Part shown: one piece after another, positions 21,654 through 33,499 of the stretch | How positions within the stretch are numbered: the first letter of the stretch is position 1 | Layout of the letters: every line of letters starts with the position of its first letter | Assembly: GCF_000208745.1 (NCBI RefSeq) | Contig: NC_030859.1 | Coordinates: 8,789,306-8,853,305 of the forward strand | DNA from: Theobroma cacao | Taxonomy: Eukaryota > Streptophyta > Magnoliopsida > Malvales > Malvaceae | Reading direction: 5' to 3' | Length of the DNA stretch: 64,000 nt | Notes under the pieces: model-generated | What the model was told of the DNA's origin: nothing | Databases searched by the model: none | Seen by the model: only the letters and a program-made list of their open reading frames with translations | Translations under genes and position numbers: made by a program

Positions 21654-24628
21654 TGTCAAGCCCGATCTTATAAAATACTTACCATGTCATTCATGTGATT
21701 GACAACATGCTTGCATACTTGGAAAGCCTCGAAAAATCGTCAAAAGACGGTAGTGTACTGAATGGTACAACTAAGTTGAATTAAGCCTCAAACTAGACCA
21801 AATAAAGATCTTAAGATGAAATTTAAAATTATAAATTCCCAGAATGATTTTAAATAGTGATTCAGAGTTTGAAGACCGATTTGGAGTCAAATTGGAATTT
21901 TCATGACCTAAGGGCAAAATGGTCATTTTGCCACTTGAGGTTAAAATTGGAATGTTGGAAGAATTGTTTGACCAAGATTGACCATTTAGAACATAATTTG
22001 AGTTTGAGAGGTGAAAAATTTTAATTCCGACATTTTTCCGAGGATAAGGGTAAAATAGTCATTTTGCCACCCTAGGGGAAAAATTGTAATTTTACACCAC
22101 CCAACACTTGTCCAGCACATGGATTTTACCCAATATTATCATGGATAATTGAGGAAATTTAAGTGGTGGAGAGATATTGCTTAATGGGTAAGTATGACGC
22201 ATGGACCAATGGAATGGTGACACATGGCAAATTTTTGTCCATTTAATATTTTCCTTTATAAAGCCAATTTGAACTCTTCCACATTCAGTCTTATGGCCGG
22301 CCAACGCAAGAACAAAGGAAGAAAAGAAAGAACAAAAACCTTAGAGTGAAAATTCAAGAGAAAATTGGTGGATTTCAAGTAACCAATTAATCAAAGGTAA
22401 AATTTCTTGATTTTGACTTGTGATCTACCTTTTCCATACATTCTTTTGCATTTTCCATGGTTGAATCACATGATTTCATGATGGGTTTCTCGTTGGCCAA
22501 ACACTTAGAGAGAGATTTTGATGGTTGTTTTGGTTAGATTTTTATATATTCTAGTGTTTTTAGTTGATTGGTGATGTGTAGCATGAAAATCTAGCAAGAA
22601 AGATTCATGTTCTTCCATAACCCTCATTGGCCGAATTCTCCATATGGAATATTGATGATGATTTTGATTTTATTTCAAGTGATTTGGTTAGGAAATGATG
22701 AATTACGGTGAGAAAATCAAGTAGGAAAAATCATAGTATTGATACACCCACCATGATCGAAATTCCCAAGAAAAAATGTGAAGATGATTTTGCTAAATTT
22801 TATGCTATTTGACTTGTGTTTGATGGTTTGGAGAATTGGAAGAAAAATGGAGTTATTTGGAGTTAAATTGGACATATTGGCCAATTAATCGAGTGATAGA
22901 TCGAATTAGGCCAATACCGTTTTATTTAGGTACACAATTGAATTTATGTAGAACACCGTGTTTAGATGATGATCCGAACAATTCGCATTCCATTTCATGC
23001 ATTAGTATAGAGCCTGAATTAGTTTTATAACAGTTTAACACAAATGTAGTAAATGGCTTATTGTGCATTATGTTTAGGTGATGAGCATTCTGGCAAAAGT
23101 AAAGAGATAGTACCCAAGGATCAAGAATCGGAGTACTTGGAACTCGATTCCCATTACTGTGACTAACCTTATTATCATCTTAATTATCTAAAGTAGTTTT
23201 TATTCGATTTTGTGAAATTTATGAAAAATGAGTTTAAATGGTTAATTTTTAGGTTTTATAAACAAAATGTGTTTAAATGAAATGATTTTATAAATTGTCT
23301 TGAAATTGAACGATAGCTTTGAAAATAGAGTAATTGGAGACCACTTGATGTGTTGTAAATTTATGATTCTAATTGATTGGCTTATGGCAATATTGGCATG
23401 AATGGTTGAATTGGTAAATGTCCTGAAAATGCATGAACTGTTGATTTACCTTGAAAGGCTGTAAAATAAAATAATTGCCATGTCATGCTATACCAAATTT
23501 TATTGTATGGTGGGTTTAGCTTGCTGCAGTGGGCGAGTTCTGTGGACCAGCCTATTAGAGGAGACGAAATCCCTTTATATTCTTACCTCGATTGAAGAGA
23601 CGTGTAGGGTAACTTTCGAGGTACAACCTTTAGAGTTCACTTCACGCCAAACCACCACATGAGGGTGAACTCAGCCAACGCCAAGGAACGGCTATGTTTT
23701 CAAAATAAAAACATGATTTATGTGTACATGACTTTTTCACAACCTTGGCAGACTCGGTTGGGATAGCCTTCGGCCAAGGTATCCCTAACAATCGAGTATG
23801 AGAATGATTTTGGCACGAGCCAAGCTTTTAAGATACTCATAAGCCATGTTGATTATTTAAATGAAATGAATATTTATGTTATGAAATACAAATTGAGATG
23901 GAATATTTTAATCGTCTTCATTTACTCAACTTTAGATATTTTAGATGGTGTTTGTTTACTCACTGGGATTATATAATCTCACCACCCTCCTTTCCACCCA
24001 TTTCAAGCTCAGAATAGGCTGTAGATAGCTGATTTCATCGAGGGTTACCATTGGATTTGCATCCTCCAAACTGTAGGTTCACAGTCTTCCTTACTTTTGG
24101 TTATTCAAGGGTCCACTTGTTATTGTAAATTAAATTAAATACTCTGGCTTACTGTATTACAGTATGTATGAATTTATTTTGCTTTTATGCTGCAAAAATT
24201 ATTTACGTATAACTCTAAAAATATTGTTTTACAAGAAAATAGAATATTTTATTAATTTTTTTTATTTTTTTTATTATATCCAAATAATAATAATTTCATT
24301 TTAAATGAAGGTTTTAAATGTTTAAACTTATTTTTTATTATGAATTATGTGTTTTGTACTTGCATATTACATTTTTAGCTGGTTTCTAAATTTTCAGGAA
24401 AAGATGACCAAAATGCCCCTATGGGACAAAAATCATTTTTTTATTTGTTTTAAGTTGAAAATAGCTTAAAATCTTTTAGAACATGATATTTGGCAATGGT
24501 TACTCACAGGGGAAATGAGAAATAGATATTAAGCCTTGCAAGGTTCCGGTTGGCATTCTGGGTAATGAGTGTCTATCGAGACATCGCCGCCGTTGTCACA
24601 GGCTCGATTGGAGTTTCGGGTCATGACA
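21654..24628 (+). mobile_element. Solo LTR B2, 2975 bp
   Basis: It has ends TGTCAAGCCCGATC ... GGGTCATGACA, a perfect TGTTT TSD and no coding content. It is colinear with B1. Near-palindromes agggcaaaatggtcattttgcc (about 21910) and a diverged copy (about 22046) lie near its start, a TATAAAGCC at 22257 is a possible TATA box, and TATGGCCGGCCA is at about 22292. It inserted into gag of element F in the same orientation as B1. Confidence 0.88.
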
Positions 24629-24633
24629 TGTTT
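24629..24633. other. Target-site duplication TGTTT (right) of solo LTR B2
   Basis: Second TGTTT copy after ATGACA. Confidence 0.9.
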
Positions 24634-25020
24634 GGTCTTGCAGCTGATGCTCCTTAGTTGTTTCCCCATGAGAAGTTTGGATGGTTTCTCCATCCTGATT
24701 ATATGAGTTAGAGAAAGGGTTGTTTTGCTGTCTGTTTCCAATGAACTGAACTGTTTCCAAAATGTTCGCACATTACAAAAAGACTTTAAACAAGATTAAT
24801 ACTAAAATAATCAAACATTTTAATTAGAGTAGCTACTTGTGCAATTAATGTTGTGATAGCGTCAATCTCATGAACTCTAGTTACTCTTTTTTGTGTGGAT
24901 CATTCCAATGGCCATTGATAATTGTTTGACTCCATTTATTCTCATAAGTCATATGCTTCATCAATAGTCTTTCCCATAAGAGCTCCACCTGCAGCTACAT
25001 CAATTGTATCTCAAATTGAC
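24634..25020 (-). pseudogene. gag: Gypsy element F: gag N-terminal to middle part
   Basis: On the minus strand the gag signature runs from DTIDVAAGGALMGKTIDEAY (about 25010-24950) through an NNYQWP-like block and an IDAITTLIAQV-like coiled region (about 24850) to a PFSNSY / QTSHGETT-type stretch (about 24720-24640) preceding the insertion point of B2. Stops are present. This is capsid-type gag of an Athila/Tat-like element. The very start of gag is not visible beyond 25020. Confidence 0.75.
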
Positions 25021-25173
25021 TATGTACTTAAGAGCTCTTATGGGTATAACTAAGTACTTAGGAGCATGCATATGAGCTATTATGGACTATGGAGAATTTC
25101 TTTGAATTTTAATGTGTTTGAGGATGTTTGATGAATGTGGTTTATATGCTAAGTCTTTGAGGGTATGAACTAT
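25021..25173. other. Unassigned 150-bp spacer
   Basis: AT-rich, no match seen to the other families in the window and no reading frame. It lies between element F and LTR C1. Confidence 0.4.
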
Positions 25174-25178
25174 GACAC
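25174..25178. other. Target-site duplication GACAC (left) of solo LTR C1
   Basis: GACAC directly before TATGAGACC; identical to 27848-27852. Confidence 0.88.
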
Positions 25179-25565
25179 TATGAGACCCCAACCTCTATAG
25201 GCTTGTAGCTAAGCATAGATGTAATAATAAGAGCCAGGGGTAGTTTCGTCATTTTCTCTAATAAGCTCCCAGAAGAAAGTTTTATGATATTTTAAGGTCT
25301 AAATAGGTATAAGACTGTATAAATGATGTGCACTAATGAAAACACGAAGAAAATTAGAAATGACAATAATTTTCATAACAAGGGCAAAATGGTCATTTTT
25401 CACCGGGCTAAAATTTTAAGTTTTTATGAACCTGAACATGTCTAGACCATTATGGATCTTGTCTTAGTGTTAAAAGAGCAAAAAGATTGCATAAAAGATT
25501 GAAGGAGAATAAGTTAATTGGTGGAGGGGTATTTTCGTAATTTTAAGGGAATGGATAAGATTGGC

Positions 25566-25573
25566 TATAAATA
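25566..25573 (+). promoter_or_regulatory. Putative TATA box of LTR C1
   Basis: TATAAATA about 390 bases into the LTR. The equivalent lies at 33897-33904 in C4 and, mutated to cataaata, in C2 and C6. Its conserved position supports a retrotransposon promoter. Confidence 0.55.
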
Positions 25574-26724
25574 TCTTGAATTTCCAGTAGCTTTTAGAGA
25601 TTTTCTAGCAACTTGTCTTTTTCTTCTTCTCCTCTCTCACGTTTCTTCAAAACTCCATGGAAGCTTGATTTGAAGCTTGTATAATTTTCTCTCTCTAGCT
25701 CTAGTTTTCATACCTTTGAACCCTTTTGACTAGAACTCTAGTATTCTTTCACTCTCTCACTTCAAAACCCTTGATAAAGCTTATTTCCAAACTTTCTCTC
25801 ACTAGTTGGGTGTTCTAGAGAGAGAAAGAGAGCATTACCTAATTTATTTGGAAGCTATTAGAAGAGAATTCAACTACAAAGGAACCCTAGGGTGAGTGAT
25901 GAACCAAGCTTGATTTTTAGCTGTGAATAATGACTAGTAATTTAGATTAAGAGTTGTTTTATCGTTGAGTATGTTCATTACTTTTTTTGTGATTAAGATA
26001 GTGAACATAGATAGCCATTTAATGTAGCAATTGAAAGCTACCTAAAAGATAGCTTTTAGGGTTCATAGTGTGTGAATTGACCTATTACTTATGCTAATGT
26101 GATCCTAGGTTCTAAGGAAGCCCCATTATCCCATTTGGACGATTAGGGGAATTGGAGTCATCTAAAGGCTTTATAATCAATCGGTGAGTGGACTGCCTAT
26201 CAAAATTGTTTTGGGAATATGACTATTTTGTACAAAGTGTTTAAATGATTTTATACAAATTTTTCATGAAAATGAATACCTTGGGAACAAGCTCTTGAGA
26301 AATGGTTTATGTTATGATATATGGTTATTATGGATTTCTATGCGACTGCATTATGTTGATATACATATATGTTTGAATATAGTGTTATATAATTATATTG
26401 ACTCGGCTATGTGTGAGTAGGGAGTATGCATAACCCGGTGATGACCCAGCCATGTGCGAGTAGGGAGTGCACATGAGCTGGTGATGATGATGATGGGATG
26501 GTGTGATGATGATGATGGGTATATACGTATACATATATACATATGTAAATATGTTTGTTATAGGAAATTGATGGATAATGGTTTATGGTTGTAATGGATG
26601 TAAAACTTGACATGTTAAACCTAGAGAAATTGTTATGTGTTTCATGTTGGTTTGAATATTTCAGCAGGGTGGTTTTTCCTTTGGAAGAAGGGCAAATTTT
26701 GCATGATGCCTTGTTTCTTGCTGC

Positions 26725-27225
26725 AGCAAAAATCATTCTCGCTGCAGCGAGAAGCTCTCGGGTTTTGAAAGGGTAGGCTGGTTGAAAACTAGCTGCAGCG
26801 AGGATGCATTTTCGCTGCAGTGAGAATGACACTGTAGCTTCTCACTGCAGCGAAATTCATTCTCGCTGCAGCGAGAAACTTTCTGTTTTCTGGGTTGCAA
26901 TTTCGCTGCAACGAGAAACTTTCTGTTTCTGGGTTACAATTTCACTACAGCGAGATTGAATCTCGCTGCAACAAAAAACTTTATGTTTTGGTCTCCTATC
27001 TTGTCCAATTGCTACCCTATCTTTCACTTCTTTGCTACCATATCGAAGCATGGACTTCCAACATTAAGGATTAAATGAGTTAAGTTTAAAATGAGGAGGT
27101 TTAGTGAGAAACCCTTAACCAGTTGAGAAACCCTCGTTCGGCTAATAACTAAATCCCAACGTCGCTGCAACGAAAATTCATTCTCGCTGCAGCGTATGCC
27201 TTTCCGCTGTAGCGAAGATTCATTG
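26725..27225. repeat. GCTGCAGC palindrome cluster in C1
   Basis: About 12 copies of CTCGCTGCAGCGAG (a perfect 14-base palindrome containing CTGCAG) or close variants, usually followed by GAAACT or AATTCATT. Exact copies at about 26748 and 26862; variants include tcactgcag, gctgcaacg, actacagcg and gctgtagcg. Reading frames through the stretch (SLQRE, RCSE, AAAR repeats) are artefacts. Confidence 0.85.
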
Positions 27226-27847
27226 TTGTATTTGACTTGCTTGTGCAATATTGAAGCTTTCATTCTTCAAATGATTCGCTATGTATGGGTTCATGATTTT
27301 CAAATGATTAATTATTTAAAGGCTTGATGAGGGGTTTTTAATATGAATGGAACTAAATTGCATTGTTTTGAAACAAGTGCATCATGATTTTAAATTTTTC
27401 CTTGTTGTTGCTTGTTCCTTTCCTTGTTCACTCACTGGGTTTATGCTCACCATTTTCAAATTCATGTTTTCAGATCACCAGGTAGCCGGTAACTAGGACG
27501 AGGTGTCCTTGTAGACTTGTGTCCATCTTTGGTAGGTGTCTCGGCATTCAATAGCTATATATTCATCTGAGTCCCTCTGCTGGAAGTCGAGTATTATTTT
27601 GTTATGTATAGACGAACTTAATGTAAATTATTAGAATTCATGTTGTAGACATTGTATGTAAATTTTAAATGAGTAATGCCAGTACGAGTTGGCAATGTAT
27701 ATCACTATTTTGATTCAAAGTTATGAAATATGACTTAGAGATATTAGATGGAATTATAAGTAAGATAAATAATAGGCTTGCTTGGGTTTAGTGGATTACG
27801 TCCATTGGACCCATGCGCCGGTCATGGCCAGAATTTGGGTTGTGATA

Positions 27848-27852
27848 GACAC
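27848..27852. other. Target-site duplication GACAC (right) of solo LTR C1
   Basis: Second GACAC copy, after TGTGATA. Confidence 0.88.
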
Positions 27853-29214
27853 TTAGCTAAATTCTGGGAGGAATAATTGATGGACCATATGACTTAAGGT
27901 TTGAGCGAGGACTTGAACCATGTTTTGAAGTTGTGAAGTGAGAATTTATGATATCATTGAGGACTTTGGGTGGTATGATAAATGTGAAACCTCAACCTCT
28001 ATAGGCTTGTAACTAAGCATAGATGTAATAATACGAGCTAGGGGTAGTTTCGTTATTTTCTCTAATAAGCTTCTAGAAGAAAGTTTTATGGTATTTTAAG
28101 ATCTGAATAGGTATAAGACTATATAAATGATGTGTACTGATGAAAACACGAAGAAAACTAGAAGTTTCAACAATTTTCATAATAGGGGCAAAATGGTCAT
28201 TTTTCATCTCGAGTTAAAATTTTAAGTTTTTATGAACCCGAACATGTCTAGACCATTATGGATCTTGTCCTAGTGTTAAAAGAGCAAAAAGATTACATAA
28301 AAGATTGGAGGAGAATAAGTTAATTGGTGGAGGGGCATTTTCGTAATTTTATGGGAATGGATAAGTTGGCCCATAAATATCTTGGAATTTTCAGCAGCTT
28401 CTAGACATTTTCAGCAGCTGGTTTTCTTCTTCTCTTCTCCTCTCTCATGTTTCTTCCATTCCTCCATGGGAGTTTTCTTCAAGCTTCCATAACTTTCTCT
28501 CTCTAGCTCCAATTTTCATGCTTTTGGTGCACCCTTCCATGAACCCTTGTGCTATTTCATCCTCTCACTTCAAAAACCTTAAAATATCTTATTTTCATAC
28601 TTTCTCTCACTAGTTGGGCATTTTAGAGAGAGAAAGAGAGAATCACTGCATTGATTTGGAAGCAATTAGAAGAGAATTTGACTACAAAGGAACCCTAGGG
28701 TGAGTGATGCACCAAGCTTGATTTTTTTGCTGTGAATAATGACTAGTAATTTAGATTAAGAGCTGTTTTATTGTTGAGTATGTTCATTACTTTTTAGTGA
28801 TTAAGATAGTGAACATTGATAGCCAATTAATGTGGCAATTGAAAGCTAGTTAAAAGATAGCTTTGAGGGTTCATAGGGTGTAAATTGACCTATTTCTTAT
28901 GCTAATGTGATCCTAGGTTCTAAGGGAGCCCTATCATCTCATTTGGACAATTAAGGGAATTGGAGTCATCTAAAGGCTCTACAATCAATAGGTGAGTGGA
29001 CTGCCTTCAAACTTGTTTTGGGAAATATAATGAAATTGCCACCCATTTGAATGAATTACAAAGTTTTTCATGAAAACAAGTGCCTTGGGAACAAGCTTTT
29101 GAAAAATGGTTTTATGATGTAATATGTGATTGCTATGGATTCATGCACTATTGTATTGTGATGATATGTATATATGTGTGTTGTGCATGATGAATGATAT
29201 TGTGTATAATGACT

Positions 29215-29405
29215 GTAACCGTGTATGTGCACGATGTGGGGAATGAACATGCCGGTGATGATGGTGGTGTGAGAGATAGATGATGATAGTGCCCGTGTGC
29301 ACAATGTGGGGGGATGTACACGATGGCACTGATTGTGCACGATGTGGGGGGATGCATACGATGGCGCCGGCTATGTGCACGATGTGGGGGGATGTACATG
29401 AGTCG
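29215..29405 (+). repeat. Minisatellite in C2, unit about 50-55 bp
   Basis: Three to four units are built on 'gtgcacgatgtggggggatg' plus 'tacacgatggc'. C3 has the same array inverted (31835-32025). In C1, C4 and C6 the array is built on a different variant, 'gctatgtgcgagtaggagtg'. Confidence 0.7.
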
Positions 29406-29614
29406 GGTGTGATTATGATGATATGGATGTTGTTTATGTATGTATGTATATCTTTACTTATGAAATAAAAGGGCATGAATATGATATATGATTGAAATGT
29501 ATATGAAAATAAATACATTGCATTTTGGGAGATTTCATGTGTTTTATGTTATCGGTATTATTTTAGCAGGATGGCTTTTATTGAGGGAATGGAAATCTTG
29601 TTCATGTTGCTCTG

Positions 29615-30145
29615 TTTCCGTTGCAGCGAAATTCATGCTCTCTGCAGCGAGAAACTCTTGGGTTGTGAGATTTTTCCCAGAATTGGATCTCGCTGTAGCG
29701 AAATTCATTCTCGCTGCAGCGAGATAGTCACTGTAGCATCTCGTTGCAGCGAAAACGAATCTCGCTGCAGCGAGAAACTCTCTAGTTTGGAGGGGTAGAC
29801 TGGCCGAAAACTCGCTGCAGCGAAATTCATTCTTGCTGTAGCGAAAAACTTTTTTTTTTTGGGTGAGAAACTCGCTGCAGCGAAATTCAATCTTGCTGCA
29901 GCGAAAAACCTTCTGTTTTGGTCTCCTATCTTGTCCATTTGCTGGTCTATCTTTCACTTCTTTGCTACCATATCGGAGCATGGACTTCCAACATTAAGGA
30001 TTAAATGAGATAAGTTTAAAATGAGGAGGTTTAGTGAGAAACCCTCGTTCAGCTAATAACTAAATCCCAATGTCACTGCAACAAAAATTCATTCTCGCTG
30101 CAGCTTCGTTGCAGTGAGAATGCCTTTCCGCTGCAGCGAAGATTC
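29615..30145. repeat. GCTGCAGC palindrome cluster in C2
   Basis: About 13 copies, alternating 'gcagcgaaattcat' and 'ctcgctgcagcgag'. An exact 14-mer is at about 29761. Variants include gctgtagcg, gttgcagcg and gctgcagtg. Confidence 0.85.
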
Positions 30146-31129
30146 GTCGTCACATTTGACTTGTTGGTGTATCACTGAAGCTTTTATTTTTGGAATTATT
30201 TGTTATGTATGGGTTCCTCATTACCAATTGATTAATCATATAAGGGTTTAATGAGGGGTTTTTAATAAGAATAGAAACAAATTGCATTGTTTTGAAAAAG
30301 AATGCATCATGATTTCATTAAAGATTCCTTATGGTATGCTTGTTCCCTTTCTTGTTCACTCACTGGGTTTATACTCACCATTTTCAAATTCATGTTTTCA
30401 GATCACGAGGCAGCCGGTAACTAGGATGAGGTGTCCTTGTAGACCTGTGTCCATCTTTTGGTAGGTGTCTTGGCATTCGGTAGCTGTATATTCATCCGAG
30501 TCACTCCGTTGGAAGTCGAGTATTATTTTGTTATGTATAGAGAAATTTGATGTAAATTATTCAGATACATGCTATAGGCAATGTATGTATCTATTAAATG
30601 AGTAATGCCAGTACGAGTTGGCAATGTCTACAACACGTACTTTGAATCAAAATAGTGATATACATTGCCAACTCGTATTGGCATTACTCATTTAAAATTT
30701 ACATACAATATCTACAACACAAATTCTAATAATTTACATTAAGTTCGTCTATACATAACAAAATAATACTCGACTTCCAGCGGAGGGACTTGGATGAATA
30801 TACAACTACTGAATGCTGAGACACCTACCAAAAGATGGACACAAGTCTACAAGGACACCTCATCCTAGTTACCGGCTGCCTCGTGATCTGAAAACATGAA
30901 TTTGAAAATGGTGAGTATAAACCCAGTGAGTGAACAAGGAAGGGAACAAGTAACCATAGGGAAGAATTTCAAATCATGATGCACTTGTTTTAAAACAATG
31001 CAATTTAATTTCATTCATATTAAAAACCCCTCATTAAACCCTTATATGATTAATCAATTGGTAATGAGGAACCCATACATAACAAATAATTCCAAAACTA
31101 AAAGCTTCAGTGATACACCAACAAGTCAA

Positions 31130-31620
31130 ATGTGACGACGAATCTTCGCTGCAGCGACGTTGGGATTTAGTTATTAGCCGAAAGAGGGTTTCTCAACTGG
31201 CCAAGGGTTTCTCACTAAACCTCCTCATTTTAAACTTAACTCATTTAGTCCTTAATGTTGGAAGTCCATGCTCAGATATGGTAGCAAGGAAGTGAAAAAT
31301 AAGGTAGCAATTGGACAAAATAGAGAGTTTTTCGCTGCAGCGAGATTGAATTTTGCTGCAGCGAAGTTGTTACCCAGAAACAGAAAGTTTTTTGCTGCAG
31401 TGAGAATGAATTTCACTGCAGCGAGTTTTCGACCAATCTACCCCTCCAAACCCGAGAGTTTCTCGCTGCAGCAAGATTCGTTTTCACTGCAACGAGATGC
31501 TACAGTGACTATCTCGCTGCAGTGAGATTCATTTTTGCTGCAGAGAGAACCAGTTTTGGTGAAAGGTCCTCAAACCCGAGAGTTTCTCACTGCAATGAGC
31601 ATGAATTTTGCTGTAGCAAA
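31130..31620. repeat. GCTGCAGC palindrome cluster in C3
   Basis: About 12 copies of CTCGCTGCAGCGAG and variants (tttgctgcagcg, tcactgcaacg, gctgcagtg, gctgtagca), in the inverted LTR copy. Confidence 0.85.
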
Positions 31621-31834
31621 AACAGAGCAATAAGAGAAAAGTGTCCCATCACTCAACAAAAAGTCATCCTGCTAAACTAACAAAATCCACATAAAACTCA
31701 TGAAAATTCTCAAAGTATAATGTGTCAAATTTCACATATATGTCAACCATATATCACATTCATTATCTTTCATTTCATAAATCTAGATATGCATAATTAC
31801 ATAGACAAACATCAATGTCATCATAATCACACCC

Positions 31835-32025
31835 GGCTCATGTACATCCCCCCACATCGTGCACGTAGCCGGTATCATCGTGTGCATCCCCCCACATCGT
31901 GCACAACCAGTGCCATCATGTACATCCCCCCACATCGTGCACACGGGCACTATCATCATCTATCTCTCACGCCACCAACATCACCGGCATGTGCATTCTC
32001 CCCCACATCGTGCACACACCCGGTT
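31835..32025 (-). repeat. Minisatellite in C3
   Basis: Inverted counterpart of 29215-29405: about four units of 'catccccccacatcgtgcac' plus spacer. Confidence 0.7.
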
Positions 32026-33256
32026 ACAGTCATTATACACAATATCATTCATCATGCACAACATAGATATATATATTATCATAATACATTAGTGCATGAA
32101 TCCATAGCAATCACATATTACAACATAAAACCATTTTGCAAAAGCTTGTTCCCAAGGCACTTATTTTCATGAAAAGCTTGATAATTCATTCAAATGGGTG
32201 GCAATTACATTATATTTCCCAAAACAAGTTTTGAAGGCAGTCCACTCACCGATTTATTGTTGAGCCTTTAGTTGACTCTAATTCTCCTAATGATCCAATC
32301 GGAAGGATGGGACTTCATTAGAACCTAGGATCACATTAGCATAAACAATAGGTCAATTCACACACTATGAACCCTAAAAGTTATCTCTTAGCTAGCTTTC
32401 AATTGTCACATTAAATGGCTATCTATGTTCACTATCTTAATCACAAAAGAAGTAATGAACATACTCAATAATAAAACAGCTGTTAATCTAAATTACTAGT
32501 CATTATTCACAGCTAAAAATCAAGCTTGGTTCATCACTCACCCTAGGGTTCCTTTGTAGTTGAATTCTCTTCCAATAGCTTCCAAATCAATTGGTTAATT
32601 CTCTTTTTCTCTCTCTAGAACACCCAACTAGTGAGAGAAAGTCTGGAAATAAGCTTTATCAAGGGTTTTGAAGTGAAAGAGTGAAAGAATACTAGAGTTC
32701 TAGTCAAAAGGGTTCAAAGGTATGAAAACTAGAGCTAGAGAGAGAAAATTATGCAAGTTTCAAATCAAGCTTCCATGGAGTTTTGAAGAAACATGAGAGA
32801 GGAGAAGAAAAAGAAGACAAGCTGCTGAAAAATCTCTAAAAGCTGCTGGAAATTCAAGATATTTATAGCCAATCTTATCCATTACCTTAAAATTACGAAA
32901 ATGCCCCTCCACCAATTAACTTATTCTCATCTAATCTTTTATGCAATCTTTTTGCTCTTTCAACACTAGGACAAGGTCCATAATGGTCTAAACATACTCA
33001 GGTTCATAAAAACTTAAAATTTTAACCCAAGGTGAAAAATGATCATTTTGCCCCTGTTATGAAAATTGTTGAAACTTCTAGTTTTCTTCGTGTTTTCATC
33101 AGTACACATCATTTATACAGTCTTATACCTATTTAGACCTTAAAATATCATAAAACTTACTTTTGAGAGCTTATTAGAGAAAATGACGAAACTACCCTTA
33201 ACTCGTATTATTACATCTATGCTTAGCTACAAGCCTATAGAGGTTGGGGTCTCACA

Positions 33257-33494
33257 ATGCCAATCATAGGATACTTTTGGGCATAGTATGAAGCTTATAA
33301 AGACAAATGAGTGGTTAAAATAGGAATCATCACCCCAAGTGATTCAAGGAGAAATATCTCATTAGTTTTTGGTTGATTTTAGCTTAATCAAATCCTTGGC
33401 CAAGGTGATTAGGAGATTATGAAATAAGTTTCATAAGTCTCTATAAAGCTGATGATCAAACTGCAGGAACAAATATAAAGGTCAATAAAAGTAG
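33257..33494. other. Unassigned 240-bp spacer
   Basis: Moderately AT-rich. I see no match to other families and no coding pattern. Confidence 0.4.
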
Positions 33495-33499
33495 ATATT
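33495..33499. other. Target-site duplication ATATT (left) of solo LTR C4
   Basis: ATATT before TGTGAGACC; identical to 36075-36079. Confidence 0.88.

Larger units (their letters stand above)
25179..27847 (+). mobile_element. Solo LTR C1, 2669 bp
   Basis: It starts TATGAGACCCC (family start TGTGAGACC, one transition) and ends GGGTTGTGATA, with a perfect GACAC TSD. It is non-coding. Order along it: near-palindrome gggcaaaatggtcattttt (25381), TATAAATA (25566), a pyrimidine-rich leader, 'ccctagggtgagtgatg' (25890), the 'gctatgtgtgagtaggg' minisatellite (26400-26510), the GCTGCAGC palindrome cluster (26725-27225) and the conserved 3' part. If the TATA box is real, all of the palindrome cluster lies downstream of the transcription start. 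Confidence 0.88.
27983..30640 (+). mobile_element. Family C LTR copy C2, 3'-truncated
   Basis: It starts TGTGAAACCTC and is colinear with C1, but stops about 130 bases before the family end, inside 'gagttggcaatgt', where an inverted copy (C3) begins. No TSD can be assigned. It contains the near-palindrome at 28185, the 'atgtgcacgatgtggggggatg' minisatellite at 29215-29405 and the GCTGCAGC cluster at 29615-30145. Confidence 0.8.
30641..33256 (-). mobile_element. Family C LTR copy C3, inverted and truncated
   Basis: The minus strand reads TGTGAGACCCC from 33256 and is colinear with C1 and C2, ending at 'tttgattcaaag' about 130 bases before the family end. It forms a tail-to-tail inverted repeat of about 2.6 kb per arm with C2, with about 35 bases at the centre. 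It differs from C2 at many positions, so it is not a fresh fold-back. No TSD could be assigned. Confidence 0.8.

Noticed and set aside
24529..24771. 80-aa minus-strand frame as a gene
   Set aside because: It crosses the boundary between solo LTR B2 and element F at 24628, so it is a chance fusion of LTR and decayed gag.
29068..29981. Long open frames with repeated SLQRE, RCSE, AAAR or histidine/threonine-rich peptides (also at 26407-27263, 31268-32172 and 48774-49541)
   Set aside because: They are translations of the GCTGCAGC cluster and the minisatellite in several frames on both strands of non-coding LTRs; frames are not conserved between copies.
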